A stretch of DNA of 64,000 nucleotides from Promicromonospora sukumoe 327MFSha3.1 (GTDB lineage: Bacteria > Actinomycetota > Actinomycetes > Actinomycetales > Cellulomonadaceae). Below the pieces are notes generated by a model. That model saw only the letters and a list, made by a program, of their open reading frames with translations. It searched no databases and was not told the DNA's origin. The translations under genes and the position numbers were made by a program. Below are positions 39,220-49,449 of the stretch, one piece after another. The stretch covers positions 248,001 to 312,000 of the forward strand of contig NZ_ARQM01000012.1 of the NCBI RefSeq assembly GCF_000385135.1, written 5' to 3'. The first letter of the stretch is position 1. The number at the start of each line of letters is the position of its first letter.

Positions 39220-41105
39220 TAGCCCTTGCCGTTGCGGCGGAAGACCGGGCCGGACTCGTCCTGGCCGATCGGGAAGACCCCCGCGAACGCCAGGAGGTCC
39301 GAGATGGTCGTGACGAGGCGGCCGTCCTCGAACCGGACCCCGTACGCCGGCGTCCAGTCACCACCGGGGCGGCGCATGAACGACTCCGGGTCGAGCCGCA
39401 TCAGGTACACGAACGTCTCCGCCAGGATGCGGCTGCCGACCTCGCCCAGGAAGTTGCCGTTGCCCTGGACCTCGGCCTCCTTGAGCACGTAGTACCAGAG
39501 CGGCGTGCCGTCCAGGTCGTCGAGCGCCGCCACGACCTCGGGCGCCGCGTTCTGCCGCAGCTGCTCGGGCGTGAGCGGACCGGCGCGCAGCTCCTGGGCC
39601 ACGGCCTCCCCCGTCGGGAGCGCGAGCATGTAGCCGCGCAGCAGGTTGCGCTGCGCGAGCTGCTTGAGCAGCGCCTTGATCGGCTCGGTAGCCGTGTTGC
39701 CCTCGTTGAGCAGGTGGCCCAGGCCGTCCGCCAGGAACGGGTCGATCTTGCGGGCCATGCGGAACGACAGGGGGTCGCCCTTGTCGGTCAGCCGCGGCCA
39801 CTCGACCGGCCAGTTGGACGGCAGCGCCGGCGCCGGGTTCGCCGGGTTCGGGGAGAGCCCGCCGTTGCCGGTGAACCGGAACAGCAGGTCGAGCGAGGCG
39901 ACCCCGCCCGGGCCGTTGCCGGTGAAGTTGACGTTGAAGTCGTAGGCGCCGCGCACCATCGAGTGCCCGAACCGGAACGCCGCGACCGCGAACTCCAGCG
40001 GCATCGCCACGCGCCGCGCGGGCCGGAACAGCGTGGGCCCCGTCGCCAGGACGGAGTCCAGCACGCCCGACTTGGTCAGGGTGCGCAGGTAGTCGTTGAC
40101 GACGAGCCACTGGTAGTGGAACCGCACCAGCTCCCTCGCCCGGTCGAACAGCTCACGCTGGGTCACCGCGCACCAGGGCTCGTACCGCGCCACCCAGTCC
40201 ACGACGGCGTTGTGGAACCGGATCATCGCCACGTGGAACTGCGCCACGATCAGGTTCTCGTCGTTGCGGCTGTCGGGGATGAGCGGCATGCGCTCGCTGC
40301 CCGGCGCGGTGCTGCGCGGCAGGTCGCGCTGCGGGTCGTCGCCGGGGGCCACGAGCGAGAACGGCCCGAACGGCTCGGTGCCGATGCGGCCGAGCCGCAG
40401 CTTGGCCGAGTTCGGCACGTACGCGGCCTCGCTGCGTGTGGTGCCCCGGTCCTTCTCGCCCTCGAACCGGGGACCGGACCCGTACAGGCTGTCCAGGTCG
40501 AGCAGCGGGTTGCGCCCGTTGTGCAGGCTGCGCCGCACCACGTCGGGCTCGAACGCGCGGAACGGCTCGCTCACGATGTCGCCGAGGGCCTGGTCGCCGC
40601 CGGGGCCGCTGCCGTCGTCCGGGCCGTTGGTGTTGAGCGTGATGTCGTGGTCGATGAACTGGCCCCAGTAGGTGTAGATGCTGGGGATCGTCGAGTCGCG
40701 CGGCGGTGCGGCGGGCGCCCCGGGAGCCGGCGCCCCGGCGGGGGCCTCGATCATGCCCGCGCCGAGCCGCAGCAGGGCGTCCCGGGTGGGGGCCACGTCG
40801 TCGCCCACCGGCAGGTGCGCGGCCGGGAAGTCCCGCGCGAGGTCGCGCAGCAGGTAGTCGAACGACGTCGTCGCGTCGAACCGCTGCTCGCGCAGGTCGC
40901 GGCGCACCGCGGCCTCCGTGCGGGGCATGAGCGTGGCCGTGCTGTCCTGCGGGTCCTGCGGCGCCTCCGGGTCGGCGGGGACGAACACGCCCCCGTGCCC
41001 GATCCGCCGGACCGTGCGTCCGGTGGGGGTCTGCGCCAGGTCGACGGCCTCGTGCGGGCTGTGGTTCGGGTCGCCCTGCGGCGGGGCCTGCGTGGTCTGG
41101 ACCAT
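39198..41105 (-). CDS. Animal-type heme peroxidase family protein
   Basis: A 635-residue protein of the peroxidase-cyclooxygenase (animal heme peroxidase) superfamily. The distal region WGQFIDHD supplies distal His153 and calcium ligand Asp154; DSRNDEN has the conserved Arg and Glu; FRFGHSMV gives proximal His381. There is no signal peptide or membrane helix, so it is probably cytosolic, unlike secreted animal enzymes. The substrate is unknown. ATG 41103-41105 has AAGGAGAG five bases upstream. The last six codons are part of the 26-bp direct repeat. The two genes upstream on the same strand are an ABC permease and ATPase, 130 bases away, with no obvious link. Confidence 0.88.
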   Translation of the reverse strand: MVQTTQAPPQGDPNHSPHEAVDLAQTPTGRTVRRIGHGGVFVPADPEAPQDPQDSTATLMPRTEAAVRRDLREQRFDATTSFDYLLRDLARDFPAAHLPVGDDVAPTRDALLRLGAGMIEAPAGAPAPGAPAAPPRDSTIPSIYTYWGQFIDHDITLNTNGPDDGSGPGGDQALGDIVSEPFRAFEPDVVRRSLHNGRNPLLDLDSLYGSGPRFEGEKDRGTTRSEAAYVPNSAKLRLGRIGTEPFGPFSLVAPGDDPQRDLPRSTAPGSERMPLIPDSRNDENLIVAQFHVAMIRFHNAVVDWVARYEPWCAVTQRELFDRARELVRFHYQWLVVNDYLRTLTKSGVLDSVLATGPTLFRPARRVAMPLEFAVAAFRFGHSMVRGAYDFNVNFTGNGPGGVASLDLLFRFTGNGGLSPNPANPAPALPSNWPVEWPRLTDKGDPLSFRMARKIDPFLADGLGHLLNEGNTATEPIKALLKQLAQRNLLRGYMLALPTGEAVAQELRAGPLTPEQLRQNAAPEVVAALDDLDGTPLWYYVLKEAEVQGNGNFLGEVGSRILAETFVYLMRLDPESFMRRPGGDWTPAYGVRFEDGRLVTTISDLLAFAGVFPIGQDESGPVFRRNGKGYAGHDGA

Positions 41106-41235
41106 GGGTCTCTCCTTCGCTGGGGGTGAAGGTCCTCCACCCAAGACGGAGTGACGGGGATCACAGCCACGTACACCGCGGCGGGTGAATGCGCCGCGCC
41201 CGGCCGCCGACCTGCGCCGACGGCCGGGAGCCCCG

Positions 41236-42777
41236 TCAGCGCGCGGCGCGGTAGACCGCCGTCGCGGCCGCCAGCAACTGCGCGACGACGAGCGCCGGTG
41301 TCACGCCCGTGACCACCGCCCACGCGAGCGGGATCGTGCCGAGCAGCGCCAGGTCGGGCCCCTTGATCCGGTGCAGCACCAGCCCGGTCGGGAACGCGCC
41401 CGCCGGGGTGGCGATCATCGGCACGTCCCACTGCACGGGCCCTCGGTACGCCGCGCGGATCGCGGCCGCCCCGAGCACGACGGCGGCGGGTGCCGCGACG
41501 CCGAGCCACGGCCCGACGCCGCCCACCACGGCCACGAGCAGCAGCACGACGCCCGCGGAGAGCACCGGCCACACCGCGCGGACGGCGCGGGTGGTCCGCG
41601 CGCCGAGCGGCAGCAGCGCGTCGAGTCGCGGGTTCTCCCCCGCCGCGCGCGGTCCGCCGGCGCCCGCTAGCGCCCCGGCGTACCCCACCCCGGCCAGGAC
41701 CGCCCAGAGGCCGATCCCGTCGGAGAGCGCGGGCACCTGCACGGCCACGGCCCCGGTGCACGCCAGCGCGAGCAGCGCCGCGAGGGACGCGGGCGAGCGC
41801 AGCAGGAGGGCGGCGTCGGCCGCGACCAGGGCGCCCACCGGACCGCGCGCCGCCCGGGGCACCCACCCGAAGGCGCGCGACGCCGTCGGCCCGGTGCCCA
41901 GCGCCCGGCTGACGCCGCCGCCGTCGAGCGAGAGCACCGCGGCAGAGGCCTGCAGGGCGGCCGACGCGCGGGCGCGCAGCGCCCCGGCCCGGAGCCGGTC
42001 CAGGCCGCGCACCCAGACCACGAGCGCGACGGCGCCGACGGCGGCCAGCACCGCGGGCACGCTCCACGGCACGGCCCACGCCGCCCACGCGGGGGCCCAG
42101 AGCGCCAGGCCGAGGCCGGCCACCGGCACCGCGGCGAGCAGCAGGTCGAGCACCCGCCCGGGCAGGCTCCCCGAGGCGATGCCGGTCACCTGCAGCACGC
42201 CCGCGCCCGCGACGACCAGGAGCCCGGCGGCGCCGCCGAGCACCGCGTCCACGACGATCCCCGCCGGGGAGAGCCCGGCGAGCGCCGCGGGCGCCCCGCC
42301 CACGACCAGGCCAGCGCCGATGCCGACGAGCACCGAGCGGACCACGGACGGCGAGGTGAGCCCGGCCCGGTCGGCAGCGGTGGGCACCCACCAGCGCACC
42401 CCGGCGGCGGGCAGCCCGGCCGGGCCGAGGCGCAGCGCGACGGACGCTCCCCCGACGACGGCGAGCGCCAGCACGAGGCCCTGGACCAGGCCCGGGCCGA
42501 GCCCGAAGGCGGTGGCGTCGGAGCCGAGCAGCTCCCGCACCGGACCCCCGAATCCCCACAGGTACAGCACGACCAGGGCGAGGGAGATCACGACCTCGGC
42601 GACGTCCAGCGCGACCCGGCCCGGTTCGGCCGGGAGGTTGTGCGCCCGCACCCGCGCGGTCAACCGGCGCAGCTCGGCGCCGGTGAAGCTCTCCTCGTCG
42701 CTGCCCACGAGCCGCGGGAGCGCCCCGGTGCCGACGGGACCGGCATCGGCCGCGGGGGCCCCTGCCTCGCCCGTCAC
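41236..42777 (-). CDS. ABC transporter membrane subunit (DUF6297-like)
   Basis: A 513-residue protein with a cytoplasmic N-terminus of about 60 residues and at least ten hydrophobic helices. It resembles the actinobacterial DUF6297 proteins that accompany an ABC ATPase, but I am only moderately sure of that family. It is unusually rich in Ala, Gly, Val and Leu. GTG 42775-42777 overlaps the stop of the ATPase gene by two bases (GTGA), so it is the partner subunit. Substrate and direction of transport are unknown; the missing periplasmic binding protein favours export. Confidence 0.75.
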   Translation of the reverse strand: MTGEAGAPAADAGPVGTGALPRLVGSDEESFTGAELRRLTARVRAHNLPAEPGRVALDVAEVVISLALVVLYLWGFGGPVRELLGSDATAFGLGPGLVQGLVLALAVVGGASVALRLGPAGLPAAGVRWWVPTAADRAGLTSPSVVRSVLVGIGAGLVVGGAPAALAGLSPAGIVVDAVLGGAAGLLVVAGAGVLQVTGIASGSLPGRVLDLLLAAVPVAGLGLALWAPAWAAWAVPWSVPAVLAAVGAVALVVWVRGLDRLRAGALRARASAALQASAAVLSLDGGGVSRALGTGPTASRAFGWVPRAARGPVGALVAADAALLLRSPASLAALLALACTGAVAVQVPALSDGIGLWAVLAGVGYAGALAGAGGPRAAGENPRLDALLPLGARTTRAVRAVWPVLSAGVVLLLVAVVGGVGPWLGVAAPAAVVLGAAAIRAAYRGPVQWDVPMIATPAGAFPTGLVLHRIKGPDLALLGTIPLAWAVVTGVTPALVVAQLLAAATAVYRAAR

Positions 42778-43454
42778 CGGAAGCCCGCCAGCACGCCCGG
42801 CGCCTCGGCCGGATCCAGGAGCACGGTGTCGTCGTCGGACAGGTGCACCGCGCTCGCGCCCGAGGCCGCCAGCAGCCGGTCGTCGTGCGTGGCGAACAGG
42901 ACGGCGGTGCCGGCGTCCGCCTCGGCGCGCAGCGTCTCGCCCAGCCGGGCGCGCATCGCGGTGTCCAGGCGCTGCTCCGGCTCGTCGAGCACGAGCAGGT
43001 CGCGCGGCCGCACCAGGGCGCTCGCCAGCAGGAACCGGCGGCGCTGCCCGGACGACAGCGTGTGCGGCATGGCGCTGCCGTGCCGGGTGATGCCCACGTG
43101 GTCGAGCACCTGGTCGGTGACGGCGCCGGCGTCCGGCACCCCGTGGCCGCGGGCGGTCAGCACGAGGTGCTCGCGGACGGTCACGCCGGGAAAGAACGCG
43201 TCGTCGTCCAGCACGCCCGCGACGCGGGCACGGAACCGCCGCTCCCGCTCGTCCACGAGGCGGCCGAAGGCGCTCGCCGTCCCCGACAGGGGCTCCTGGA
43301 GGCCGAGCACGGTGCGCAGCAGCGTGGACTTGCCGGTGCCGTTGGCGCCGATCACGGCGACGATGTCGCCGGCCCCCAGCGTGAGGTTCACGGGTGCGCA
43401 GACGGCGTTGCCGCCGTACCCGACCACCAGGTCGGACAGCTCGAGGTAGGTCAT
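42774..43454 (-). CDS. ABC transporter ATP-binding protein
   Basis: A 226-residue ABC ATPase with Walker A GANGTGKST (36-44), signature LSSGQ (134-138) and Walker B LLVLDEPE (154-161), the D-loop being EQRLD. The switch His is in ATHDD. The next gene, overlapping by four bases, is its membrane partner. ribF ends 43 bases before the ATG at 43452-43454, with a weak hairpin between, so it could be read from the ribF operon. Confidence 0.92.
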   Translation of the reverse strand: MTYLELSDLVVGYGGNAVCAPVNLTLGAGDIVAVIGANGTGKSTLLRTVLGLQEPLSGTASAFGRLVDERERRFRARVAGVLDDDAFFPGVTVREHLVLTARGHGVPDAGAVTDQVLDHVGITRHGSAMPHTLSSGQRRRFLLASALVRPRDLLVLDEPEQRLDTAMRARLGETLRAEADAGTAVLFATHDDRLLAASGASAVHLSDDDTVLLDPAEAPGVLAGFR

Positions 43455-43470
43455 GCCCAGCCCAACGCGC

Positions 43471-43499
43471 GAGGCCCGGAAAGATCTCCCGGGCGCCTC
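43471..43499 (-). terminator. Weak hairpin at the end of ribF
   Basis: GAGGC-CCGG at 43471-43479 can pair with CCGG-GCGCCTC ending at 43499, leaving a two-base bulge and an AT-containing loop. It overlaps the ribF stop codon. It could end part of the transcription before the ABC genes. Confidence 0.35.
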
Positions 43500-44517
43500 A
43501 GGGCCGCAGGATCTTCCGGGCCCGCGCCACGTCGTCGTTCATCTGGGCGATCAGCGGCTCCATGCCGTCGAACCGCAGCGTCGGGCGCAGGTGGGCCACG
43601 AACTCGAGCACGACCGTCTGGTCGTACAGGTCGAGGTCGGTGCGGTCGAGCACGTAGGCCTCGACGCGGCGCTCTACGCCGTCGAACGTGGGGTTGGTGC
43701 CGACGGAGATCGCGGCGGGCAGGATCTCCTCCTGGCCCAGGCCGGCGCCGGAGGCGGCCGCCCGGTCGTGGTCGGGACCGGCGAGGCTCGCGCACGTCGC
43801 GGCCGTGCCGCGGCGCAGCCAGCCCGCGTAGACACCGTCGGCGGGCACCAGGCCCGTGATGTCGCCGAGGTTGGCGGTCGGGAAGCCCATCTCGCGGCCG
43901 CGCGCGTCGCCGTGCACCACGGTGCCGCGCACGAGGTGCGGGCGGCCGAGCACGTCGGCGGCCTGGTCGACGTCGCCTTCCGCGAGCAGCGCCCGCACGG
44001 CGGTCGAGGACCAGCGCTGGTGGCCGTCGCCCTCGGCCACGGAGTCGCCGACATCCTCGATGGCGACGACCTCGAACCCGTGCTCCCCGCCGAGCTCGAC
44101 CATCGTGGCGAGCGTCCCGGCGTTCTGCTTGCCGAACCGCACGTCGTGCCCCACGACCACGGTCCGCGCCCGCAGGCCGTCCACGAGGTACCGGGACACG
44201 AACTCCTCGGGCGTCTGCGCCGCGAAGTCGAGCGTGTAGTTGACCAGCAGGGTCGCGTCCAGCCCGGTGCGCTCCATGAGCGCCAGGCGGTCGTCCAGGC
44301 CCGTGATCAGCTCAGGGGCCGACTCGGGCCGGTGCACCGCCGCCGGGTGCGGGTGGAACGTCACGGCGACGGCGCTGGCCGCGTCACCCCGGGCGAGCCG
44401 GAGGATGCGGTCGAGCACCGCCTGGTGGCCGCGGTGGACGCCGTCGAAGTTGCCGATCGTCACCACTGATGGCCCGAAGTCCGGGGGAACCTGTTCCAGG
44501 TCCGTCCACAGCTGCAC
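43498..44517 (-). CDS. ribF: Bifunctional riboflavin kinase/FAD synthetase
   Basis: Makes FMN and then FAD from riboflavin. The N-terminal adenylyltransferase has GNFDGVHRGH (22-31) and a WSSTAVR motif; the C-terminal kinase has GFPTANL and GTNPTF. A Gly/Ala/Asp-rich stretch of about 25 residues is inserted within the kinase domain before AISVGTNPTF. Length is 339. GTG 44515-44517 begins MQLWTDLEQVP. It is the last gene of the nusA-infB-truB run and follows truB by 116 bases. Confidence 0.95.
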   Translation of the reverse strand: MQLWTDLEQVPPDFGPSVVTIGNFDGVHRGHQAVLDRILRLARGDAASAVAVTFHPHPAAVHRPESAPELITGLDDRLALMERTGLDATLLVNYTLDFAAQTPEEFVSRYLVDGLRARTVVVGHDVRFGKQNAGTLATMVELGGEHGFEVVAIEDVGDSVAEGDGHQRWSSTAVRALLAEGDVDQAADVLGRPHLVRGTVVHGDARGREMGFPTANLGDITGLVPADGVYAGWLRRGTAATCASLAGPDHDRAAASGAGLGQEEILPAAISVGTNPTFDGVERRVEAYVLDRTDLDLYDQTVVLEFVAHLRPTLRFDGMEPLIAQMNDDVARARKILRP

Positions 44518-44633
44518 GCGGGTTGCTCCTCATGAATCGGGTGGCGCGGGCGCGGGAGCCGCTCACGCCGCGCCCCGCACCGGTCGCCAAAAGCCTACGG
44601 CGTGTTTCGGCGGTCGTGCGCCCACCGGCCCGG

Positions 44634-45716
44634 TCAGGGCGCGGGGGCGAGCACCAGGACGGGCTTGGCCAGGCTCTCGCCGCGGCGCTTCGTATCCTCC
44701 AGCAGCGCCACGAGCGTGCCCGACGGCGAGAGAGCCGCCACGACCTCGGACCGTCCCGACGGCTCGACCCACTGGCCGTAGCCGAGCGCGCGCACCTCGA
44801 CGTCGTCGAGCTCGCGCACCGGAAAGGTGCTGCGGGCGGCGTCGGCCAGCGGGAGGGTCGCCAGCGTGCCGTCGGCGTCCGCCTGGGCCTCCAGCTCCTC
44901 CAGCGTGCGGGCGCCCGCCAGTGGGTAGCCGCCCACGCGGGTGCGGCGCAGCGCCGTGAGGTGGCCGCCGGTTCCGAGCGCGACGCCGAGGTCGCGCGCC
45001 AGGGCGCGCACGTAGGTGCCGGACGAGACGGTGACGCGCACGTCGACGTCGACCACGGGCACGTCGCGGGTGGGGCCGTCGCCGGGCTCGGCGGCGGTCG
45101 GGGCGATGCCGGGCTCGGCCGCGGGGTCGGCGGCCGCGTCGCCGGCCTCGACGTACACGTCCTCCAGGTCGCCGTCCGGCACGGTCGCCGTCACCGCGCG
45201 GACGTCCAGCACCTCGAACCGGGAGACGGTGACCGGCCGCGCCTTGAGCGCGACCTCCTCCCCCGCCCGGACGCGCGCGTAGGCGCGCTTGCCGTCCACC
45301 TTGATCGCGGACACGGACGTGGGCACCTGGAGGATGTCGCCGGTCAGGTCCGCGATCGCAGCGTCCAGCGCGGCCCGCTCCACCTGCCCGACGGCGGCCG
45401 GGTCGGCCACGGCGACGACGGACCCCTCGGCGTCGTCCGTGGCGGTGGCCACGCCCAGGCGGATCGTGGCGTCGTAGTCCTTGTCCGCGCCCACGACGTA
45501 CGTGAGCAGGCGGGTCGCCTTGCCGATGCCGAGCACGAGCACGCCGGTCGCCATCGGGTCCAGCGTGCCGGCGTGGCCGACCTTGCGGGTACCGGCCAGG
45601 CGCCGCATCCGGCCGACGACGTCGTGGCTGGTCCAGCCCTGCGGCTTGTCGACCACGACGAACCCGTCGGCGGCCGTGGGACGGCGCGCGGGAGCCTGCG
45701 GGGAGGGGGAGGTCAT
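44634..45716 (-). CDS. truB: tRNA pseudouridine-55 synthase
   Basis: Isomerises U55 in the T-loop of tRNAs. GHAGTLDPMATG contains catalytic Asp53; the family DKPQGWTSHDVV and KDYDATIRLG motifs follow. At 360 residues it is longer than usual: an acidic Ala/Pro/Asp-rich insertion of about 40 residues sits between DVRAVTATVPDG and VDVRVTVSSGTYVRAL. The last part is a PUA-like extension. The ATG at 45714-45716 begins MTSPSPQAP. It follows rbfA after 146 bases. Confidence 0.96.
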   Translation of the reverse strand: MTSPSPQAPARRPTAADGFVVVDKPQGWTSHDVVGRMRRLAGTRKVGHAGTLDPMATGVLVLGIGKATRLLTYVVGADKDYDATIRLGVATATDDAEGSVVAVADPAAVGQVERAALDAAIADLTGDILQVPTSVSAIKVDGKRAYARVRAGEEVALKARPVTVSRFEVLDVRAVTATVPDGDLEDVYVEAGDAAADPAAEPGIAPTAAEPGDGPTRDVPVVDVDVRVTVSSGTYVRALARDLGVALGTGGHLTALRRTRVGGYPLAGARTLEELEAQADADGTLATLPLADAARSTFPVRELDDVEVRALGYGQWVEPSGRSEVVAALSPSGTLVALLEDTKRRGESLAKPVLVLAPAP

Positions 45717-45862
45717 GGGTACCAGTATCGCGCGGGTCAGGTACGCCGCGCGGCGTCCAGGCCCGTACCCGGGTACGACGCCGCCCGGCCCGACCGGGGC
45801 GTGAGCGTCCCGGTCAGGCGGCAGGCGGCGGCGGTGTCACGCACGAGCGCAGTGGGCGAGTG

Positions 45863-46303
45863 TCACTCGGCCTCGGCGTCGTCCTCGCGCGGCTTCTTGT
45901 AGGGGTCCTCGTCGCCCGCGTACCGGGCCCCGGCACGGAGCTCCTCGAGCTCGGCGTCCCGCTTGCGCGCCTCGATCAGCGCGGCGTCGAGGTGGGCGGC
46001 CGTCTCGGGGACCGAGTCCAGGTGGAACTCGATGGTGGGCGTCAGACGCACACCGGTCTGCTTGCCCACCTCGGAGCGGATCATGCCCGTGGCGCTCTTC
46101 AGCGCCGCGGCCGTGCCGTCCCGGTCCTCGTCCGAGCCGTAGACCGTGTAGAACACCGAGGCGTTCTGCAGGTCGCCGGTGACCCGGACGTCCGTGACCG
46201 TCACGAAACCGAGCCGCGGGTCCTTGATCCGCGTGTCGATCATCTGCGCGACGATCACCTTGATGCGGTCGGCGAGCTTACGAGCCCGCGGGTTGTCGAC
46301 CAT
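45863..46303 (-). CDS. rbfA: Ribosome-binding factor A
   Basis: A 146-residue KH-fold protein that matures the 5' end of 16S rRNA on the 30S subunit. RbfA features: RKLADRIKVIVAQMI, DPRLGFVTVTDVRVTGDLQNA and RTPTIEFHLD-like LTPTIEFHLDSV. A charged C-terminal tail ends in EDDAEAE. ATG 46301-46303 is a usual start. It sits between infB and truB. Confidence 0.95.
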   Translation of the reverse strand: MVDNPRARKLADRIKVIVAQMIDTRIKDPRLGFVTVTDVRVTGDLQNASVFYTVYGSDEDRDGTAAALKSATGMIRSEVGKQTGVRLTPTIEFHLDSVPETAAHLDAALIEARKRDAELEELRAGARYAGDEDPYKKPREDDAEAE

Positions 46304-46339
46304 GGTCCAGTCCTTTCACATGCGCCCATTCAGCACGCT

Positions 46340-46380
46340 GGCCCGCGACCCGCAGGGAGTACCCCTGCGGATCGCGGACC
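46340..46380 (-). terminator. Hairpin between infB and rbfA
   Basis: An 18-position stem with 16 pairs (46340-46357 with 46363-46380) and a five-base loop between the infB stop and the rbfA start. It may be an attenuator or processing site within the operon. Confidence 0.5.
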
Positions 46381-46405
46381 AGCATGGCTGACTCGGCGAT
46401 CGAAA

Positions 46406-49378
46406 TCAGTCGCGCGGCTTCTCGCGCATCTCGAACGTCTCGATGGTGTCGCCCTCGGTGACGTCGTTGAACGACCCGAGACCGATACCGCACTCGAAGC
46501 CCTCGCGGACCTCGGTGACGTCGTCCTTCTCGCGGCGCAGCGACTCGATCGAGAGGTTGTCGCCCACGACCGTGCCGTTGCGCAGCACGCGCGCCTTGGC
46601 GTTGCGGCGGATGACGCCCGAACGGACCACCGAACCGGCGATGTTGCCGAACTTCGAGGAACGGAAGACCTGGCGGATCTCCGCGGTCCCGAGCTGGACC
46701 TCCTCGTACTCCGGCTTGAGCATGCCCTTGAGGGCCGCCTCGACGTCCTCGATCGCCTTGTAGATGACCGAGTAGAACTTGACGTCGACGCCCTCGCGCT
46801 CCGCCAGCTCCTCGACGCGCTCGCCGTACTTCACGTTGAAGCCGATGATCACGGCGCTGTCGACGGTGGCCAGGTTGACGTCGTTCTGCGTGATCGCACC
46901 CACACCACGGTGGATGACGCGCAGCTCGACCTCGTCGCCCACGTCGATCTTGAGCAGCGCGTCCTCGAGTGCCTCGACGGCACCGGACACGTCACCCTTG
47001 AGGATGAGGTTGAGGCTCTCGACCTTGCCCTTCTTGAGCTCGGTGTCGAAGTCCTCGAGGCTGATCCGCTTGCGACGCTTGGCCAGCGTCGCGGCACGCT
47101 CGGCCGCCTCGCGCTTCTCGGCGATCTGCCGCGCGGTCCGGTCGTCCGGCGCCACGAGGAACGTGTCGCCGGCGCTCGGGACGCTCGTCAGACCGAGCAC
47201 CTGCACCGGGCGGGCCGGCAGAGCCGCCTCGACCGCGTTGCCGTGCTCGTCGAACATCGCACGGACACGGCCGTGGGCCGTACCGGCGACGATCGAGTCA
47301 CCGACGTGCAGGGTGCCCGACTGGACCAGCACCGTGGCCACGGGGCCGCGGCCCTTGTCGAGGTTGGCCTCGATCGCGACGCCGCGCGCGTCCTTGGTCG
47401 GGTTGGCGCGCAGGTCGAGAGCCGCGTCGGCGGTCAGCAGGACGGCCTCGACGAGGTCGTCGATGCCGATCCCCGGCTTGGCCGCGACGTCGACGAACAT
47501 CGTGTCGCCGCCGTACTCCTCGGCCACCAGGTTGTACTCGGTGAGCTGCTGACGCACCTTCGCCGGGTTGGCGCCCTCGACGTCGATCTTGTTGACGGCG
47601 ACCACGATCGGCACGCCGGCGGCCTGCGCGTGGTTCACGGCCTCGACCGTCTGCGGCATCACGCCGTCGTCGGCCGCGACCACGAGGATCGCGATGTCCG
47701 TGACCTGCGCACCACGGGCACGCATGGCGGTGAACGCCTCGTGACCCGGGGTGTCGATGAACGTGATGGCGCGCTCGACGCCCTCGTGCTCGTGCGTGAT
47801 CTGGTAGGCACCGATGTGCTGGGTGATGCCACCGTGCTCACCGGCGACGACGTCCGACTTGCGGATGGCGTCGAGCAGCTTCGTCTTACCGTGGTCGACG
47901 TGACCCATGACGGTCACGACCGGCGGACGCGCGGCCAGGTCCTCGTCGGACTCGCCGGCCTCCTCGGCCTCCAGGTCGATGTCGAAGGCCCCGAGCAGCT
48001 CGCGGTCCTCCTCCTCGGCCGAGACCATCTCGATGACGTAGCCGAGCTCCTGGGCCAGCGTGCCGAACGTGTCCTCGTCCAGGGACTGCGTGGCCGTGGC
48101 CATCTCGCCCAGGTGGAACAGCACGGTCACGAGCGCCGCGGGGTTCGCGTCGATCTTGTCGGCGAAGTCGTTCAGCGACGCGCCGTGGCGCAGCCGGACG
48201 ACGGTGGTGCCGTTGCCGCGAGGAACCTGCACGCCGCCGAGCGACGGGGCCTGCATCGCCTCGAACTCCTGGCGCTTCGCCCGACGCGACTTGCGTCCGC
48301 GGACCGGCTTGCCGCCGGCACGCCCGAAGGCACCCTGCGTCGCACCGCGACCACCGGCACCGCGACGCGGGCCGCCGAAGCCGCCACCGCCACCGGGACG
48401 ACCCGGAGCACCGGCACCGGCGCCGCCGCCGGCACCGCCGGGACGACCGCCACCACCGGGGCGACCGCGGCCGCCACCCGGGGCCGGGCGGTCACCCGGA
48501 CGCGGCATGTTGGTCTTGCCCGGCATCATGCCGGGGTTCGGGCGCGGGCCACCGGTGCCACCGGGACGGGGCGCCGAGGGACGCGGGCCACCGGGACGGG
48601 GACCGCCCGGACGCTCGCCGGACGACTCGCCCGACCGCTCGGGGCGCTGCCCCGGGCGGGGCATGCCCTGGCTGGTCGCGAACGGGTTGTTGCCCGGACG
48701 CGGGTTGCCGCCACCGGGCCGGTCGCCGGCGCCGGGCGCCGGGCGGCCACCACGGCCGCCGCCGGGACGGGGCATGCCCTGGCTCGTCGCGAAGGGGTTG
48801 TTGCCCGGACGCGGGTTGCCGCCGCCCGGACGGCCACCACGGCCACCGTCGCGGCCGCCGTCACGACCACCCGGACGCGCGCCGGAGGGCGCGGCAGCAG
48901 GCTTCGGGGCACCGGGCTTGGGAGCCGCGGCAGCCGGACGGGGTGCGCCGGGCTTGGGAGCCGCACCGGCAGGCTTGGCGGACGCCGCAGGCGCCGCCGG
49001 GGTCTCTGCGGCCGCGGGCGCCGGGGCGGGAGCCGCCGGTGCGGGGGCCGGTGCCGGGGCAGGCGCGGGCGCGGGTGCCTCGGACTTGGGGGCCGGTGCC
49101 GGGGCGGGAGCCGGGGCCGGGGCGGGGGTCGCCTCGGCGGGCTTCCGGGCCGCGGGCTTCGCGGCCGGCTTCGGCGCGGGCTTGGCCGCTGCGCCCTTGT
49201 CGGACGCGCCGGCGGCGCCACCGACGGGGAACTTGTCGCGCATCGCTCGCTCGACGGGGGCCTCAAGGGTCGAGGAGGCCGAGCGGACGAACTCGCCCGC
49301 GGCCTTCAGCTCGCCCATCAGGGTCTTGCTCTCCACTCCGAGCTGCTTGGCAAGCTCGTGAACGCGGATCTTCGCCAC
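46406..49378 (-). CDS. infB: Translation initiation factor IF-2
   Basis: The GTPase that places initiator tRNA on the 30S subunit. It starts with an IF2N helical domain ([13 protein letters not shown]), then has about 330 residues of Ala/Pro and Gly/Arg/Pro-rich linker, a second IF2N domain, the G domain (GHVDHGKT near 491-498, DTPGHE, NKID) and C-terminal domains to the fMet-tRNA binding part. The linker contains a duplicated 37-residue unit (111-base period, 48661 and 48772). Length (990) is typical of high-GC actinobacteria. ATG 49376-49378 has an AGGAGAG ribosome site. A leader of 177 bases separates it from ylxR. Confidence 0.97.
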   Translation of the reverse strand: MAKIRVHELAKQLGVESKTLMGELKAAGEFVRSASSTLEAPVERAMRDKFPVGGAAGASDKGAAAKPAPKPAAKPAARKPAEATPAPAPAPAPAPAPKSEAPAPAPAPAPAPAPAAPAPAPAAAETPAAPAASAKPAGAAPKPGAPRPAAAAPKPGAPKPAAAPSGARPGGRDGGRDGGRGGRPGGGNPRPGNNPFATSQGMPRPGGGRGGRPAPGAGDRPGGGNPRPGNNPFATSQGMPRPGQRPERSGESSGERPGGPRPGGPRPSAPRPGGTGGPRPNPGMMPGKTNMPRPGDRPAPGGGRGRPGGGGRPGGAGGGAGAGAPGRPGGGGGFGGPRRGAGGRGATQGAFGRAGGKPVRGRKSRRAKRQEFEAMQAPSLGGVQVPRGNGTTVVRLRHGASLNDFADKIDANPAALVTVLFHLGEMATATQSLDEDTFGTLAQELGYVIEMVSAEEEDRELLGAFDIDLEAEEAGESDEDLAARPPVVTVMGHVDHGKTKLLDAIRKSDVVAGEHGGITQHIGAYQITHEHEGVERAITFIDTPGHEAFTAMRARGAQVTDIAILVVAADDGVMPQTVEAVNHAQAAGVPIVVAVNKIDVEGANPAKVRQQLTEYNLVAEEYGGDTMFVDVAAKPGIGIDDLVEAVLLTADAALDLRANPTKDARGVAIEANLDKGRGPVATVLVQSGTLHVGDSIVAGTAHGRVRAMFDEHGNAVEAALPARPVQVLGLTSVPSAGDTFLVAPDDRTARQIAEKREAAERAATLAKRRKRISLEDFDTELKKGKVESLNLILKGDVSGAVEALEDALLKIDVGDEVELRVIHRGVGAITQNDVNLATVDSAVIIGFNVKYGERVEELAEREGVDVKFYSVIYKAIEDVEAALKGMLKPEYEEVQLGTAEIRQVFRSSKFGNIAGSVVRSGVIRRNAKARVLRNGTVVGDNLSIESLRREKDDVTEVREGFECGIGLGSFNDVTEGDTIETFEMREKPRD

Positions 49379-49421
49379 ATCTCTCCTGTCTCGGTCCGTC
49401 CCGGGACAGGGAGGACCACCG

Positions 49422-49439
49422 TTAGTACTGCGTACTCAT
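49422..49439 (-). other. Very short leader ORF before infB (MSTQY)
   Basis: ATG AGT ACG CAG TAC TAA in the infB leader. I recall MST-type mini-ORFs in this position in other actinobacteria, from memory only. It follows the 16-codon ORF at 49450 by ten bases. No clear ribosome site. Confidence 0.35.
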
Positions 49440-49449
49440 CGCTGGGGAC

